Positions 43,500-51,156 of a stretch of DNA of 64,000 nucleotides are shown in pieces. The stretch comes from Scatavimonas merdigallinarum (GTDB lineage Bacteria > Bacillota > Clostridia > Oscillospirales > Acutalibacteraceae). The notes below the pieces were generated by a model. That model made no database searches. It was not told the DNA's origin and saw only the letters and a list, made by a program, of their open reading frames with translations. The translations under genes and the position numbers were made by a program. The stretch's first letter is position 1, and each line of letters starts with the position of its first letter. The stretch covers positions 62,001 through 126,000 of the forward strand of contig DVFW01000018.1 of the NCBI GenBank assembly GCA_018713055.1, given 5' to 3'.

Positions 43500-44483
43500 T
43501 TAAAGGTTAGCAAGATAGCCTCCAATATATTTTTGAATCATCACCGTATCGGTTGTGGCACAATTCCCATCCCCGGTTACATCTGCCAGCAGCATTTGTG
43601 TTGCGGTTAAAGTTGCTTTTTTGGCAATATAGTTTTGGAAAAGAATCACGTCTGAAATTTCAACTTTACCATTTTGGTTTAAGTCGCCCATTACGCCAAG
43701 CTTACTGGCATAATCCAGAACACACCAGCCTGTTTGGGAACGGTAAGTTGTTTTTCCCCAGGTATAGCCGCCCGAAGTTTTCGTTTCTATAATTTTAATG
43801 TTTGTACCATATGGAATTACACCAAGGCTCTGATAGCTTGTCCCTGCATTGCTTCTGAAATTTACACCGTTATCCGACGTAATTTTCCACAACTGCGTTG
43901 CCATTTTCCGGGTCGGCTCTTCAGCTTGTCCGCCTGAACTGCTGTTTGAAAAATCGCCAATATAAATATACCCCAGAAAACGATACCCGGGATACCCCAT
44001 ATGGGAATCATCCGTACTGATCGTCTCTGTAAAAAACATTGTGCTATTATATGCAGATTCGGAAAACGTTACATTTTTACCGGATACTTTTTCAACGACC
44101 GCCACATGTCCATAGTTGGAATCGTAATTATCCCAACAGGCAATTGCCCCAAGCTTTGGCGTTTGCCCGTAATCATAAAAACCATTTGCTATATTATAGG
44201 TCCACCACTCGCCTGCATTATAAGGGCAAAGGTCAGGGCGCGTTCCAAGAATTTCGTAGGCCCTTCCGTATGCATACGCCGTGCAGTTAGGCATACCGTA
44301 GCCATATTTATAAAACAAATTGTAATCGGCGTCGAAATAATACTTATTTGTTTTCGCAGGCTCCGTCAACCGGGGTGTAAACGACGCGCCAGACGCTGCG
44401 CCGGCAGACGAAACACAGAAAAACAGCGATGACAGAAAAACCATTGCCGCAACATAAAGCGAAAGAATCCGTTTTATTCTCAT
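43500..44483 (-). CDS. Secreted CHAP-SH3 peptidoglycan hydrolase with type I dockerin
   Basis: The 327-residue protein has a signal peptide (1-30), a CHAP amidase/peptidase domain (about 50-175) with catalytic Cys67 (MPNCTAYAYGRA) and His126 (GHVAVVE), an SH3b domain (about 195-262, GVNFRSNAGTSYQSLG) and a dockerin (265-327) with loops DLNQNGKVEISD and DVTGDGNCATTD. CHAP enzymes cut stem peptides or cross-bridges of peptidoglycan. Linking such an enzyme to a dockerin is uncommon in polysaccharide-degrading complexes. ATG 44483 was chosen; its RBS is weak (GGTGG). An upstream 20-base palindrome lies at 44647-44666. Confidence 0.92.
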   Translation of the reverse strand: MRIKRILSLYVAAMVFLSSLFFCVSSAGAASGASFTPRLTEPAKTNKYYFDADYNLFYKYGYGMPNCTAYAYGRAYEILGTRPDLCPYNAGEWWTYNIANGFYDYGQTPKLGAIACWDNYDSNYGHVAVVEKVSGKNVTFSESAYNSTMFFTETISTDDSHMGYPGYRFLGYIYIGDFSNSSSGGQAEEPTRKMATQLWKITSDNGVNFRSNAGTSYQSLGVIPYGTNIKIIETKTSGGYTWGKTTYRSQTGWCVLDYASKLGVMGDLNQNGKVEISDVILFQNYIAKKATLTATQMLLADVTGDGNCATTDTVMIQKYIGGYLANL

Positions 44484-44646
44484 ACCAAACCACCAAACCA
44501 TAAAAAATAAACAAATAGTCGAATTTTTCTTTAAAAAAGCAATTTTTAATACTGCAAGTAATATTTTAGCAACATCTTCCGAAAATATCTACTGTAATTA
44601 TTACTGAAATGCCGGCATGCATTTTTACATTTATTACAATTTTTTA

Positions 44647-44666
44647 CAACAATTTCAAAATTGTTG
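44647..44666. repeat. Perfect 20-base palindrome in the gap 44484-44799
   Basis: The AT-rich gap between the CHAP-dockerin gene and the hydrogenase operon contains CAACAATTTC/GAAATTGTTG-type symmetry: CAACAATTTC followed by AAAATTGTTG (bases 44647-44666), with no loop beyond the two central bases. Two more CAATTT half sites flank it. It lies about 165 bases upstream of the CHAP gene and may be an operator. The rest of the gap holds the terminator at 44738-44773 and no gene. Confidence 0.5.
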
Positions 44667-44737
44667 CAATTTAACCTGCATTTTTATCTGCTTTATTACA
44701 CAACACTCAACCATATATATGCTTTATTTTTAAAAAG

Positions 44738-44773
44738 AAACCGCCGTGCAGCGTTTTAACTGTACGGCGGTTT
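44738..44773 (-). terminator. Intrinsic terminator after the hydrogenase operon
   Basis: Stem AAACCGCCGT (44738-44747) with ACGGCGGTTT (44764-44773). On the minus strand it is followed by CTTTTTAAAA. Confidence 0.8.
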
Positions 44774-44799
44774 GTAAAAACAATATATCAAAATTGTAA

Positions 44800-46227
44800 T
44801 TATTTTAAAACGCCAATTGCGTCCGATATGGTTTTCTCGTGTGCTTCCCTGCCATAAGCGTCCACCTGACTTTTATCCTTGGCACCGTGCGTCAGACAGC
44901 CGGCGCCGCCAATGCAGCCACCCGTGCAGGCCATCCCCTCAATAAAGTTGTTTGGCAGAACATTCTTGGAAGCCTTCAAAAGAGCTGCTCTGCACTCTTC
45001 TATCCCATCGCAGGAAATTGCCTTAAGTGTAAAATCCTCCAGCCCCTGTTCTTTCAGCCCTTGTGCTACGGCGTCTGCAAGACCGCCGCTTCTGGCAAAG
45101 ATTCTTCCGTAATAAGAAGCATTGTCCAAAACATCCTCTTGTAAAATGGAAATATCAATATCACGGCTGTCAATTAACGCCTGCAGCTCTTCAAAGGTAA
45201 TGACTGCATCAATATATGGGCGGACATGCTCCTGCTGAACCTCCATCTTCTTTGCCGTACAGGGGCCGATAAATACAATCTTGGCTGTATTGTCTGATTC
45301 CTTGATATACTTTGCGATTGTCGCCATCGGTGAAAGATTATGGGAAATATGCTCCACCATAGATGGAAACTGTTTTTTGATATAGTCAACAAAGGCCGGA
45401 CAGCAGGAGCTGGTCAAAAATCCCTTTTCTGCAAGCTCCTTAGCTTCTGCATAGGCAACCATGTCTGCGCCGAGCGCCGCTTCGACCACGCTGAAAAAGC
45501 CCAGCTGCTTAATACCACTGACCACTTGCCCCAGCTTTGCATAACTAAACTGGCTGGATATTGACGGCGCCACAACAGCATACAGTTTAAATTTACTGTT
45601 GTTTTCGCTCTGTTTGATCAGATCAATTACATCAAGGATAAAGGATTTGTCGTCAATTGCGCCAAACGGGCACTGATAGACGCATGCGCCGCAGGATATA
45701 CATTTATCATAATCAATAGAAGCAGCCTTTGTTTCTTCGTTCATCCCGATGGCCTTTACCTTACAGGCACGCACACACGGACGCTTATAGTTTGCAATTG
45801 CACTGTACGGGCAAACCTTGGCGCACATGCCGCATTCTACGCATTTAGATTTATCAATATGCGCTTTCTGCTTATCGTCAAATGTAATGGCGCCGCGCCT
45901 GCACACGTCTTCACAGCGGTGGGCGATACAGCCCCGGCAATCATCTGTGACGTTATAACCGCCCTCCGGGCACTCGTCGCAGGCAATGTCTATGACTTCG
46001 ATAATATTCGGATTTTTTTTATTTCCGCCCGTTGCTATGCCTATGCGTTCGGCAACAATCGCACGCTCTTTATAAATACAGCAGCGCATGGTCGGCTTGG
46101 GGCCTTTTACAATCACTTTTGCAATATCGTTAAAGCTTTCAAGCAGCGTGCCCTCAAACGCATGCCTTGCTACTTCCCGCAACACCTTATATTTAAGGTG
46201 CTGCACTTTCGTGTCAAACTTTCTCAT
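44800..46227 (-). CDS. Monomeric [FeFe]-hydrogenase (ferredoxin-domain type)
   Basis: The 475-residue protein has an N-terminal region, three cysteine-rich ferredoxin-like blocks (Cys97-110, CVECGMCAKVCP at 129-140 and CISCGACVYQCP at 176-187) and an H-cluster domain. The L1, L2 and L3 cluster motifs are SSCCPAF (273-279), GPCTAKKME (321-329) and EGMACTGGCIGG (430-441). All four cluster Cys are kept, so catalysis is plausible; the flanking changes from the canonical TSCCPxW and MPCxxKKxE resemble group B enzymes. ATG 46227 was chosen because AGGAAGG lies 8 bases upstream. It is last of four genes in an Hfs-like operon. Confidence 0.88.
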   Translation of the reverse strand: MRKFDTKVQHLKYKVLREVARHAFEGTLLESFNDIAKVIVKGPKPTMRCCIYKERAIVAERIGIATGGNKKNPNIIEVIDIACDECPEGGYNVTDDCRGCIAHRCEDVCRRGAITFDDKQKAHIDKSKCVECGMCAKVCPYSAIANYKRPCVRACKVKAIGMNEETKAASIDYDKCISCGACVYQCPFGAIDDKSFILDVIDLIKQSENNSKFKLYAVVAPSISSQFSYAKLGQVVSGIKQLGFFSVVEAALGADMVAYAEAKELAEKGFLTSSCCPAFVDYIKKQFPSMVEHISHNLSPMATIAKYIKESDNTAKIVFIGPCTAKKMEVQQEHVRPYIDAVITFEELQALIDSRDIDISILQEDVLDNASYYGRIFARSGGLADAVAQGLKEQGLEDFTLKAISCDGIEECRAALLKASKNVLPNNFIEGMACTGGCIGGAGCLTHGAKDKSQVDAYGREAHEKTISDAIGVLK

Positions 46228-46286
46228 TCCATATGCCTTCCTTTCCAAAAGAAGCGTTCTGCGGCGGTCGCCGCAGCTGCAATGTA

Positions 46287-47459
46287 TTAAAAATAGCTGA
46301 CTTTTATACGTTTCCCCATCTTTTTTAACGCTTCGCTCAATTCTTCGATCAGACGCATTTTGATGTTAAAGCTGATTGGAAGATTGGGATTTTGATGCGC
46401 CGGGTTTACTGCGCGGCCTACATAAAAATTAATGTCGGTCGCTTCCTCAAACAGCAGCCTGGATATTTGGGAAGCGCCGTCAAGCTTAAAGCTCCAGTCG
46501 GAATACAGCTCGTTGCTTTCCAGGTAGCTTTTTGCATAGGTCAAAACACGGCTGATTGTAATAACGCCTTCTGTGACAAGATCGACACCTTCAATTTTCG
46601 CAGTGGGCGGGATTTCAGGGTCCAGATAATCCAGCACGGTGTCTACAGGCTTGCCCAGATATTTTGCCGCAAGGCTTGAGGTCGTCCCGCCGCAGACAAT
46701 GTGTTTGCCCTCTTTTGCAAAAAAGAGGGCCATCATTTTGTTTACATCTTCCGGGTTGGAGGGCGGGCCGATCAACAGATTTACCGGGCTGCGCCTGCGT
46801 ATTTTAAGCGCGCCAACCGTAGTGTCGTCCCCGGGCTGGCCGGCGTACAGGCGGTCGCATTCGTCCAGCAACAGCGTGCAAAGCGTTTTTGCCGTATATT
46901 CGCTGTCATACATCTTTTCCATAAATTCCACAATATTATCCCGTTGCCAGCCAAAGTTCATGGTTTTTCCAACGCCTGCATAGATGGCGCCGTCGCTCAT
47001 TGCAAGAAACACATCGTTTTCCTGCAGAGTGATTTTTGACCTGTAAATGGTCTTTCCGCCAATTTCCATTGCAGTTTTGTCATATTCCACGTTCTTTCCG
47101 TCACGCAGAAAAATCACATGCGGGTTGTCATACTGGATGATTTCTGCCTCCTCGTTGTCGACCACGCGGAGGATCGTAAAGGTGGAATACGCAACCTTTC
47201 GGACCTCGCAAACCGGCAAGGTAGAGGCAATGGTGGAAACGCAATCTTCAATACTTAAGTTTTCGGCCATCATGGTGGAAATAATCTTCGACGTTAAAAT
47301 CGCCAGAATATTGGCCTTCACACCGCTGCCAAGGCCATCGGCCAGCACCATAACAAAGCTGTTTTCCCCCTGGCCGACAACCTCTACATGGTCACCGCAA
47401 AGCTGTTCGCCATGCTTGATCAGGCTGTGATACCCAATTTCCGTACAGAGATTATTCAT
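46287..47459 (-). CDS. SpoIIE-type (PP2C) phosphatase of the hydrogenase operon
   Basis: Residues about 15-225 form a SpoIIE/PP2C-like phosphatase: GDHVEVVGQGENSFVMVLADGLGSGVKAN carries the first metal Asp (ADGLGSG), DVFLAMSDGAI the second and PGDDTTVGALKI the third. Residues about 235-390 form a second region (LLIGPPSNPEDVNKMMALFFAKEG) that I do not recognise but which is shared by the third gene of known hfs operons. No membrane helices, so cytoplasmic, unlike sporulation SpoIIE. It overlaps the sensor hydrogenase gene by 8 bases. It probably dephosphorylates a Ser/Thr-phosphorylated partner in response to the PAS-hydrogenase signal; that is inference. Confidence 0.85.
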   Translation of the reverse strand: MNNLCTEIGYHSLIKHGEQLCGDHVEVVGQGENSFVMVLADGLGSGVKANILAILTSKIISTMMAENLSIEDCVSTIASTLPVCEVRKVAYSTFTILRVVDNEEAEIIQYDNPHVIFLRDGKNVEYDKTAMEIGGKTIYRSKITLQENDVFLAMSDGAIYAGVGKTMNFGWQRDNIVEFMEKMYDSEYTAKTLCTLLLDECDRLYAGQPGDDTTVGALKIRRRSPVNLLIGPPSNPEDVNKMMALFFAKEGKHIVCGGTTSSLAAKYLGKPVDTVLDYLDPEIPPTAKIEGVDLVTEGVITISRVLTYAKSYLESNELYSDWSFKLDGASQISRLLFEEATDINFYVGRAVNPAHQNPNLPISFNIKMRLIEELSEALKKMGKRIKVSYF

Positions 47460-49134
47460 TGCTCAAAGACTCCTTCAGCTTTGTTAATGCAATTTTGGTT
47501 TCCGCCGTGGTTTCACCTAAAAGCGAAGCAATTTCCTGTACAACGCGCATTTGCTTTTCTATAACCTTATCAGCAATTTCGACCGTGTTCTTGCTTATGG
47601 CTTCTTTTTCTTCTTTTTGTTTTTCTTCCTCGGTCACATCGCGCATGATGCTGATGATAATATGGAAGCTTTTGTCATAAAGGATAGATTCTTCCACATA
47701 TTTATCATATTCTGCAAGGTAAACGCGTTTGTCGTGTACATTTTTTCCATCGTTTAAAACCTGCATATACGGCAGCGGGTCTAAAACCCGCACGACCGGT
47801 TCGTTGATAACGTCCTGCACCCTGCCAATATGCAAAATCTGGCGTGCTGCAGAATTGATTTGCTGAATCTCCAGGCTTTCATTTAAAACCATAATCGCAT
47901 TGGGCGTGTTTTTAATGATCGTATCGGAAAACGACTCTGCCTTCTCAATCAAATATGGCAGGCACATGGTAAGGTTCGCCTTGCCAAAATAAACCGCAAC
48001 GGCCTTTTCCCGGCAGGTGTTGTACCCACAGCTGCCGCAGTTGAGTTCGTCTTCCGGCTTTGTCTTCCCCATTTTGCGCAAAATTTCTTCAATCGCTTTA
48101 TTGCCGGGCATCTGGTGGTGCAGCCCGATAAACGACATTTCCTTTTTCAACTGCGCGCGCTGAGGCATCGTAATAGCAAAATCGCGCGTTTTGGGTGCAT
48201 AACGGTCTATAGACATAAAATCACGGACAGGCTCCATATGCGGTTTGTCCATTGCAGGCCCGCCTATACAGCTGCCGGCGCAGGCCGACATTTCAATAAA
48301 GCAATCGGACAACTTGCCGTTGATAATATCCTCCAGCGCATGCATACAATTTTCAACGCCGTCGATCACCATATAGCTGTAACGCTCGCTGTCGCAGGTC
48401 ATAGAGCGCAGAATACCGCCAGATGTTGGGAACAGGCGCGCTTTACCACCCTGCTCGCAGTCTGGGATAGAGGTGTCAAACACAACGTTTTCCTCCTGCA
48501 TCCACTGCGTCAATTCCTCAAAGGTCAACACGCAATCGACAATTCCGCTATATTGGGCGGCTTCGTCCTTTTTAGAAATACACGGCCCGATAAAAACCGT
48601 ATAAGCGTCTTTGTGCTCCTTTTTTATCTGTGCGCAATGCGCCTGCATAGGCGACAGAACCTTTGCAAGATACGGCAGCGCCTGTGGGTAATATTTTTGA
48701 ATCAGTGTGTTGACCGTATGGCAGCAGGAAGAAATAATCACAGGGCTTTCACAGTCTGCAACCATATGCTCATATTCTGTTTTGACAATCGTTGCGCCCA
48801 ACGCCGTTTCTTCCGCCCCGGCAAAACCGAGTTTTTTCATTGCTTCGGCAAAGGCAGTAATATGTACGCCCGCATAATTGGCGGCAAACGCCGGCGCTAC
48901 GCTGACATACACTTCCTTACCGGTTGCAAGCAGCTCCTTTGCCCTTTCTACGTCGTTGCGGATTTGCTTTGCATTTTGTGGACATGCTACAAAGCACATG
49001 CCGCACAGAATGCATTCGTCTTCCACAATGTGCGCTTGATTATTTGTAAATTTAATGGACTTGACCGGACAGTGCCGTATACATTTATAGCAATTTTTGC
49101 AATTGGACTTTTTCAACTGTATGCAGTTGCTCAT
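47452..49134 (-). CDS. PAS-linked [FeFe]-hydrogenase-like protein (HfsB/HydS type)
   Basis: Order in the 560 residues: two 4Fe-4S ferredoxin motifs (Cys12-22, CILCGMCFVACP at 41-52), an H-cluster domain with SSCCHT (135-140), GPCISKKDE (183-191) and MSACAGSCIGG (282-292), an extra four-Cys cluster site (CGSCGYNTC at 366-374 with Cys391), a PAS domain (about 402-500) and a C-terminal coiled coil (about 503-555). The canonical Pro after the Cys pair is His139 and L2 starts Gly. This layout matches sensory group C/HydS or the Hfs hydrogenases of Thermoanaerobacterium, with a possible role in sensing H2 or redox state. GAGGTG precedes ATG 49134. It overlaps the phosphatase gene. Confidence 0.88.
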   Translation of the reverse strand: MSNCIQLKKSNCKNCYKCIRHCPVKSIKFTNNQAHIVEDECILCGMCFVACPQNAKQIRNDVERAKELLATGKEVYVSVAPAFAANYAGVHITAFAEAMKKLGFAGAEETALGATIVKTEYEHMVADCESPVIISSCCHTVNTLIQKYYPQALPYLAKVLSPMQAHCAQIKKEHKDAYTVFIGPCISKKDEAAQYSGIVDCVLTFEELTQWMQEENVVFDTSIPDCEQGGKARLFPTSGGILRSMTCDSERYSYMVIDGVENCMHALEDIINGKLSDCFIEMSACAGSCIGGPAMDKPHMEPVRDFMSIDRYAPKTRDFAITMPQRAQLKKEMSFIGLHHQMPGNKAIEEILRKMGKTKPEDELNCGSCGYNTCREKAVAVYFGKANLTMCLPYLIEKAESFSDTIIKNTPNAIMVLNESLEIQQINSAARQILHIGRVQDVINEPVVRVLDPLPYMQVLNDGKNVHDKRVYLAEYDKYVEESILYDKSFHIIISIMRDVTEEEKQKEEKEAISKNTVEIADKVIEKQMRVVQEIASLLGETTAETKIALTKLKESLSNE

Positions 49135-49172
49135 CGCTTACACCTCTTTACAAATAAAGCGAATTCCATACA

Positions 49173-49412
49173 CTATTTTTTTAAAATGTATTGATTGAAC
49201 ACTTCATCAAAATTTTCCTTGGAAACACCGCAGATAATTTCATCATCCACCTTTACAGAAACGCCCTGCGTACATTTTCCCAGGCAAAAAGCCGCGCTTA
49301 GCTCTACGTTGTCTTCCAGCCCGTTTTTCTTCAGGCGGTCCTTCATAAGCTGAATAATGTCATAAGAACCGCGCAAATGACAGGAACTTCCTACACATAC
49401 ATACACTTTCAT
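49173..49412 (-). CDS. Thioredoxin-like [2Fe-2S] ferredoxin (NuoE/HydC-like)
   Basis: The 79-residue protein matches the C-terminal thioredoxin-fold 2Fe-2S domain of NuoE. The cluster ligands are Cys6 and Cys11 (CVGSSCHLRGS) and Cys43 and Cys47 (FCLGKC). It is a free domain of about half the usual NuoE length. It is the first gene of the operon, 38 bases before the PAS-hydrogenase, and is the expected electron partner. The RBS GGGGTGAAAG precedes the ATG at 49412. Confidence 0.9.
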   Translation of the reverse strand: MKVYVCVGSSCHLRGSYDIIQLMKDRLKKNGLEDNVELSAAFCLGKCTQGVSVKVDDEIICGVSKENFDEVFNQYILKK

Positions 49413-49459
49413 GCTTTCACCCCTTTTCGTGCGGATTCGGCTTGATTCTTCTGTCTTCT

Positions 49460-49487
49460 ATTTTATCAGTTCTTTACCGGAAGTCAA
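49460..49487 (-). promoter_or_regulatory. Proximal promoter of the hydrogenase operon
   Basis: On the minus strand: TTGACT, 16 bases, TAAAAT, about 40 bases before the start codon of the 2Fe-2S gene. It lies downstream of the Rex box, so transcripts from here would not cross it. Confidence 0.5.
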
Positions 49488-49566
49488 TGGAAATTGCAGA
49501 CGGCTTTTGATGAAATTCCCGCGCTGCAACCGTTGATATATGTGGTACGGTTTGGCAAGCTGTCAT

Positions 49567-49625
49567 TTGTTAAAATATTAACAATCTTATGTAGAAATCA
49601 TACCATATGCATCGCGCCCTGTCAA
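49567..49625 (-). promoter_or_regulatory. Distal promoter with Rex operator of the hydrogenase operon
   Basis: The minus-strand promoter is TTGACA (49620-49625), 17 bases, TATGAT (49597-49602). At 49567-49584 lies TTGTTAA-AATA-TTAACAA, a perfect match to the Rex consensus TTGTTAANNNNTTAACAA, starting about 6 bases into the transcript. Rex represses in low NADH and releases when NADH rises, so hydrogen genes would be induced when electrons accumulate. The 297-base gap 49413-49709 has no gene and holds this plus the proximal promoter. Rex itself is not encoded in the window. Confidence 0.82.
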
Positions 49626-49709
49626 GCTCTGCCTGCCTATCCGTCAGGCAGACGGCAACTTTTGGGTACATATATTTTTACAAAGCTGCACTTGCAAATA
49701 TATAAACTT

Positions 49710-50600
49710 TTATGGTATGCCGCTCAGGTCAAAATTGGGCACAAAACGCATATCGGCTGCTGTAAGCTCCTGCGTAAAACCTGCAAGGTCAAGCGCAAAC
49801 AGACAGTCCAGCACTTTTTGATATTCCCGCCTTGTAATTTTCCGGTTGATTTCCGGGTATTGCTGCGCCTTGCCACAGGGTATGTACTGTGCCATCAGGC
49901 TTACCAGCACCTGCCGTTGAAAATTCTCTTGCAAAAGGCCAAGCACTTCCATACTGTCTTTCGTGTGCATGGGCAGTATTAAATGACGTACAACCGTGCC
50001 CTTTTGCAGCATGCCATCCGAAGCAAAGCAAGGCGGGCCTGTCTGCCGCACCATTTCGCGTATCGCCTGCAGAGCTGTTTCACGATAGCCCGGCGCGGAA
50101 GAATACCGCACGGAAAGCTGATCGTCTGCATATTTAAAATCCGGCAGATAAATGTCCACCGCACCCTCCAGCCGCTGCAGGCTTTCGACCGTTTCATATC
50201 CCGAACAATTATATACAACCGGGATATTCGGCCTATAAAGCGCAAGGCTTTCCAATACGGCATCTATATAATGGGAAGCGCTGACAAGGTTGATATTGTG
50301 TACGCCACCTTCTTCCAGCTTTTGGTAACAACGCGCAAGCGTTTGCGGCGTGACCTCCTGTCCATAGCCCTGCGCAGATATGCGGTAATTCTGGCAATAA
50401 ACACAGCGCAGGACACAACCGCTGAAAAACACAGCCCCGCTGCCCTTTTTTCCGCTGATGCAAGGCTCTTCCCAGTAATGGGGCGCTATTCGCGCGACCT
50501 TTGGAAGCGTTCCCGCTTTACAAAAACCGCTGCCGCTGTGTTCCCCCCTGTACGCGCCACAATTGCGCGGGCAGGCATGGCAGCTTTCTATAACCATCAT
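49710..50600 (-). CDS. Radical SAM protein, COG1313 PflX-like
   Basis: The protein contains CxxxCxxC-type ligands in GCVLRCVYCQN (Cys near residues 61-69) that hold the SAM-binding 4Fe-4S cluster, and an N-terminal CHACPRNCGAYR block with extra Cys, typical of COG1313. Members are pyruvate formate-lyase activase relatives whose substrate is unknown. Length 296. ATG pairs at 50600 and 50597 are equivalent. The gene begins 15 bases after the deoxyinosine glycosylase gene, so the two are co-transcribed. No terminator was seen before the hydrogenase leader. Confidence 0.9.
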   Translation of the reverse strand: MMVIESCHACPRNCGAYRGEHSGSGFCKAGTLPKVARIAPHYWEEPCISGKKGSGAVFFSGCVLRCVYCQNYRISAQGYGQEVTPQTLARCYQKLEEGGVHNINLVSASHYIDAVLESLALYRPNIPVVYNCSGYETVESLQRLEGAVDIYLPDFKYADDQLSVRYSSAPGYRETALQAIREMVRQTGPPCFASDGMLQKGTVVRHLILPMHTKDSMEVLGLLQENFQRQVLVSLMAQYIPCGKAQQYPEINRKITRREYQKVLDCLFALDLAGFTQELTAADMRFVPNFDLSGIP

Positions 50601-50615
50601 ATTCCAAGCGCCCCT

Positions 50616-51116
50616 TTAAATATACTGCAAAATAACCCTGTATGCCTCCAATAGCTTTTCAAACGTATAAAAGCGGCAATTGGCCGGGCTGGTGGACGGC
50701 AACGCTTTTGCATGCACACCGGTTTGCGGCAGGCAATACCGGTTATAAATACGATACGCCTTAGAACCCGTTGTAAAAATTGCGCGGATGTCCGCTGCCT
50801 GTAGAATCTTTCCAATATCGTTTACAACGGGGTTTTTGATGCTGCCGTCGTCCGCACCCCGTATTTCACAGGATGCCAGTACGTCCCACAGCGCGATGCG
50901 GCGCGTTAACAAAAATTCCGTCCGTGCGGCGTTGGTATTTGGAATCGCACAGGAAAACAGCGTTGCAAGCACCTTCCAAAACCGGTTTTGCGGATGCCCG
51001 TAATAAAAACCGACTTCACGCGACTTAGGCGACGGCATCGTCCCAAGCAGCAAAATCCTGGAATGCCGATCAAAAACGGGCGGTATCGTGTGGATGACCG
51101 TTTGATTTTTCTGCAC
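50616..51116 (-). CDS. DNA-deoxyinosine glycosylase
   Basis: Hypoxanthine-DNA glycosylases of the uracil-DNA glycosylase superfamily remove deoxyinosine formed by adenine deamination. The 166-residue length and motifs fit: LLLGTMPSPKSREVGFYYGHPQNRFW for the first motif, LWDVLASCEIRGADDGSI, and LPSTSPAN near the C-terminus. It starts about 40 bases after the acetyltransferase gene on the same strand. RBS GGAAGAGAAAG is upstream of ATG 51116. Confidence 0.88.
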   Translation of the reverse strand: MQKNQTVIHTIPPVFDRHSRILLLGTMPSPKSREVGFYYGHPQNRFWKVLATLFSCAIPNTNAARTEFLLTRRIALWDVLASCEIRGADDGSIKNPVVNDIGKILQAADIRAIFTTGSKAYRIYNRYCLPQTGVHAKALPSTSPANCRFYTFEKLLEAYRVILQYI

Positions 51117-51156
51117 AAGCTTTCTCTTCCTTCAAAAGCGGTTTTCCGCATAATTT

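Noticed and set aside
44515..44525. A partial 0A-box-like sequence (AGTCGAAT) near the CHAP gene
   Set aside because: It misses the leading T-G of TGTCGAA, and sites this weak occur by chance.
48115..49194. A 359-codon antisense frame across the PAS-hydrogenase gene
   Set aside because: Cys-rich ferredoxin and H-cluster motifs are on the other strand. The antisense product is His/Arg-rich noise.
49630..49656. Inverted repeat around CTGCCT and AGGCAG in the hydrogenase leader region
   Set aside because: It lies upstream of the distal promoter, has no T run on either side, and could be a terminator only for the radical SAM gene if the loop and bulge were ignored.
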